Shown piece by piece: positions 12,717 to 14,633 of a stretch of 14,633 nt of DNA. The notes under the pieces were generated by a model. That model was not told the origin of the DNA, did no database searches, and was given only the letters and a program-made list of their open reading frames with translations. The stretch is taken from NCBI GenBank assembly GCA_002309015.1, contig DBWM01000026.1, positions 16,148 to 30,780 of the forward strand, in the 5' to 3' direction. The DNA comes from Myxococcales bacterium UBA1238 (GTDB lineage: Bacteria > Myxococcota_A > Bradymonadia > UBA7976 > UBA1532). Both the position numbers and the translations under genes were made by a program. Within the stretch, counting starts at the first letter, position 1; each line of letters begins with the position of its first letter.

Positions 12717-12732
12717 TGTTTCACGTGAAACA
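12717..12732. other. parS-like ParB-binding palindrome, site 5
   Basis: TGTTTCACGTGAAACA matches the 16-bp parS consensus exactly and starts seven bases after the stop of the preceding ankyrin gene. Only the right outer base differs from the 18-bp form (CAG instead of CAT). Confidence 0.85.
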
Positions 12733-12772
12733 GTTCAGAGACCGCATCTCAGCGTCTGGCAGGCATTCCCTG

Positions 12773-12801
12773 TTGTTTATCGGCCAAACCCCCCGTATAC
12801 G
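12773..12801 (+). promoter_or_regulatory. candidate sigma70-type promoter for the last two ankyrin genes
   Basis: TTGTTT (12773-12778) and TATACG (12796-12801) have a 17-base spacer and lie 46 bases before the next ATG and 40 bases after parS site 5. The -10 matches at four of six positions and the -35 at three. The position is sensible but the score is modest. Confidence 0.3.
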
Positions 12802-12847
12802 CCAAAAAGTATCTTTCGAATCCTGGAATGACCCATAGGAGCCACAG

Positions 12848-13651
12848 ATGGCGAACAAGCAGAAATCCCGCTTTTTGCTGAAAACCCTCCTGGCCGCCTG
12901 TCTCGCCGGGCTGGCCCTCGAAATCGCCAGCTGCACCCACAGCCAGAGCGGCGCTGTGCAGCCTGCCAACGACAGCAAGGCCGCCGCGAAGACCGCAGCA
13001 GACGGAACGGCGGCCAATGGCGCTGATGAGGCAAAGGGAAAGGACGGAGACGACATGAACGGCGAAGACGAGAATGGCACGACGCCGCTGTTGGAGGCGG
13101 TAAGGTTCGGAGACCTCTACGCGTTGAGCCAGCTCATCGCCGCCAAAGTCGACCTCAACGAGCAGGACAACCTCGGGGAAACGGCGCTGGTGGTGGCGGC
13201 AAGGGCCGGAAAACTCTACATCGTGCGCCAGCTCATCGCCGCAGGGGCCGATGTGAATGCACGGGAGAAGGACGGAAAAGCGGCCATTATGTCTGCCGTC
13301 GCGTACAACCATCCAGACGTGGTGCGCGAGCTCATTGCCGCCAAAGCCGACCTCAACGCGCAGACCAAGTCCGGGTACACGGCGCTGATGACAGCGGCAG
13401 GGCACGGAAACCTCGACATGGTGCGCCAACTCATCGCCGCCGGGGCGGACGTGAATGCACGGGACATGGGCGGCTACACGGCCATTCTGATTGCCACCGT
13501 GACAAACCATGCCGACGTGGTGCGCGAGCTGATCGCCGCTCAAGCCGACGTCAATGCGAAGGACAACGCAGGCCGGACCGCTTTGATGCTCGCGACAGCG
13601 GGCGGGCATGAGGAAATCGTGAAAGCTCTGACCGCCGCCGGTGCCAAATGA
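12848..13651 (+). CDS. ankyrin-repeat lipoprotein
   Basis: This 267-residue protein has AGGAG at 12837-12841, six bases before the ATG. Residues 1-29 form a lipoprotein signal ending in the lipobox IASC, with Cys29 as the likely lipidated residue. A flexible Ala/Lys/Asp/Glu-rich linker (30-75) tethers about six ankyrin repeats (77-267). These alternate between two forms: VRQLIAAGADVNAR and VVRELIAA(K/Q)AD(L/V)NA, so the array grew in two-repeat steps. Its stop overlaps the next start (ATGA at 13648-13651), indicating translational coupling with the last gene. The residue after the lipid Cys is Thr, not Asp, so under the Gram-negative sorting rule the protein may go to the outer membrane. That location is inferred. 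Confidence 0.92.
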   Translation: MANKQKSRFLLKTLLAACLAGLALEIASCTHSQSGAVQPANDSKAAAKTAADGTAANGADEAKGKDGDDMNGEDENGTTPLLEAVRFGDLYALSQLIAAKVDLNEQDNLGETALVVAARAGKLYIVRQLIAAGADVNAREKDGKAAIMSAVAYNHPDVVRELIAAKADLNAQTKSGYTALMTAAGHGNLDMVRQLIAAGADVNARDMGGYTAILIATVTNHADVVRELIAAQADVNAKDNAGRTALMLATAGGHEEIVKALTAAGAK

Positions 13652-14633
13652 AACCTTCAAAAATGCTCTTGCTGGCCGCGCTCGCGTTGAACCCGAGCCT
13701 GGTGCTCTCTGCACCTCAGACCGAAGTCTCTTCAAAATCTGCGGAAATGAATGCGCCCTTGTTCCAGGCAGCGCTCGATGGAGATTTGAAGGCCGTCAGG
13801 GCGCTGCTCGACGCAAAAGCTGACGTCAACGCCAAAAACAACTTTGGCATCACCGCTTTGATGGCCGCTGCGAGCAATGGAAATGCGGATCTGGAGAAAG
13901 CGCTGTTCGCCGCAAATGCCGACATCATCACAAAAGACGATCAGGAAAAAAACGCGAAGAAGGCTGCTGCTGCAGGGAATGCGGATGTGGTGAAGCTTTT
14001 GCTTGCCGCCGGTGCCGACCCAAACGCAAAAGACCAAATTGGGTTCACCGCTTTGATCTGGGCTGCTGTTGCAGGGAATGCGGACGCGGTGAAAACGCTG
14101 CTCGCTGCAAAAGCCGACGTCAACGCAAAAAGCGACCTTGGCCACTTCACCGCTTTGATGGCCGCTGCGAGCAATGGAAATGCGGACATGGTGAAAGCGC
14201 TCCTCGACGCCGGTGCCGACGTCAATGCCCAAAATCAACCTGGCTTCACCGCTTTGATTCTCGCTGCCGTTAAAGGACATACGGACAAGGTAAAAGCGCT
14301 GCTCCAGGCCGGCGCCGATCACAGCGCAAAGAACAAAGATGGCTATACCGCTTTGATGGCGGCTGCGAGCAATGGCCATGCGGATGTAGTGAAAGCGCTC
14401 CTCGAAGCAAAAGCCGATGTCAAAGCAAAAGACGGCAATGAAAAAACCGCTTTGATGGCGGCCGCAGAGGGAGGTCATGCGGATCTGGTGAAGCTTTTGC
14501 TTGCCGCCGGTGCTGACCCAAACGCAAAAGACAAAAAGAGCAAGACCGCTTTGATGGCGGCAGCGAACGCTGATGTGGTGAAAGCGCTGATCGCTGCGAA
14601 AGCTGACGTCAACGCAAAAGACAACGATGGCTC
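13648..14633 (+). CDS. secreted ankyrin-repeat protein, 3' end beyond the window
   Basis: The frame opens at the ATG at 13648, overlapping the previous stop by four bases, and stays open to the window end, giving at least 328 residues. MKPSKMLLLAALALNPSLVL is a signal peptide core with likely cleavage after LSA (20-22). From residue 36 on there are about nine regular ankyrin repeats, most with TALMAAASNG or a close variant followed by ADVVKALL and (G)ADVNAK loops. One repeat (near residue 97) has lost the TALM motif (KNAKKAAAAGN). DNA repeats are nearly exact: 39 bases at 13851-13889 recur at 14148-14186, 297 bases away (three repeats), and AAGCTTTTGCTTGCCGCC occurs at 13993 and 14491. The 23-base segment ATGCGGATGTGGTGAAGCTTTTG is shared with the ankyrin gene at 3650. 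Only ankyrin repeats are visible; a C-terminal domain may lie outside the window. Confidence 0.9.
   Translation, partial: MKPSKMLLLAALALNPSLVLSAPQTEVSSKSAEMNAPLFQAALDGDLKAVRALLDAKADVNAKNNFGITALMAAASNGNADLEKALFAANADIITKDDQEKNAKKAAAAGNADVVKLLLAAGADPNAKDQIGFTALIWAAVAGNADAVKTLLAAKADVNAKSDLGHFTALMAAASNGNADMVKALLDAGADVNAQNQPGFTALILAAVKGHTDKVKALLQAGADHSAKNKDGYTALMAAASNGHADVVKALLEAKADVKAKDGNEKTALMAAAEGGHADLVKLLLAAGADPNAKDKKSKTALMAAANADVVKALIAAKADVNAKDNDG

Noticed and set aside
12749..13735. Long open frame on the - strand (328 codons) opposite the ankyrin lipoprotein.
   Set aside because: It is antisense to a gene with a good ribosome site, lipobox and regular ankyrin repeats. Periodic codon bias of ankyrin DNA keeps the opposite frame open. 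The same reasoning removes the other long - strand frames, such as 7612-8511, 5582-6442 and 10882-11664.
1..14633. Insertion sequences, integrases, tRNA or rRNA genes.
   Set aside because: I saw no transposase or integrase motifs, terminal inverted repeats with target duplications, or structural RNA signatures in the window.

Overview
The window looks like a gene-dense stretch of a Gram-negative bacterial chromosome or large replicon, with moderately high GC. Signal peptides, lipoboxes, clear Shine-Dalgarno sites and ParB-type parS palindromes support a bacterium, but I see no marker gene that would place it more precisely. All convincing genes lie on the + strand. The longer open frames on the - strand are shadows of the repetitive ankyrin coding sequence.

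Layout. 1-75: likely tail of an upstream gene. 189-3430: two tandem, highly similar AAA-ATPase-like / PD-(D/E)XK nuclease-fold proteins (DUF1703-type), each followed by the same parS-containing flank. 3431-3649: spacer with two parS-like sites. 3650-7972: a compact operon of a secreted ankyrin protein, a two-transmembrane protein of unknown family and a 966-residue lipoprotein with ankyrin, caspase (C14) and ankyrin segments. 8068-9864: a secreted caspase-ankyrin paralogue. 9865-10297: a gene-free spacer holding six 42-43 bp repeats. 10298-11706: a secreted ankyrin gene interrupted by an apparent one-base frameshift. 11820-12710: an ankyrin lipoprotein candidate. 12848-13651 and 13648-end: an overlapping pair of exported ankyrin proteins, the last running off the window.

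Two themes stand out. First, five near-perfect copies of TGTTTCACGTGAAACA, the ParB-binding parS sequence, lie only in spacers (centres near 1764, 3449, 3486, 11725 and 12724). This suggests a ParB-loading zone, possibly near a replication origin, or ParB-family regulation of this cluster. Second, seven consecutive ankyrin genes appear to carry an export signal, and two encode intact His/Cys caspase dyads. This points to an envelope-located, ankyrin-based system with two caspase-like proteases, a membrane partner and a recombining repeat repertoire. That functional picture is inference. The signal sequences, catalytic motifs and repeats are read directly.
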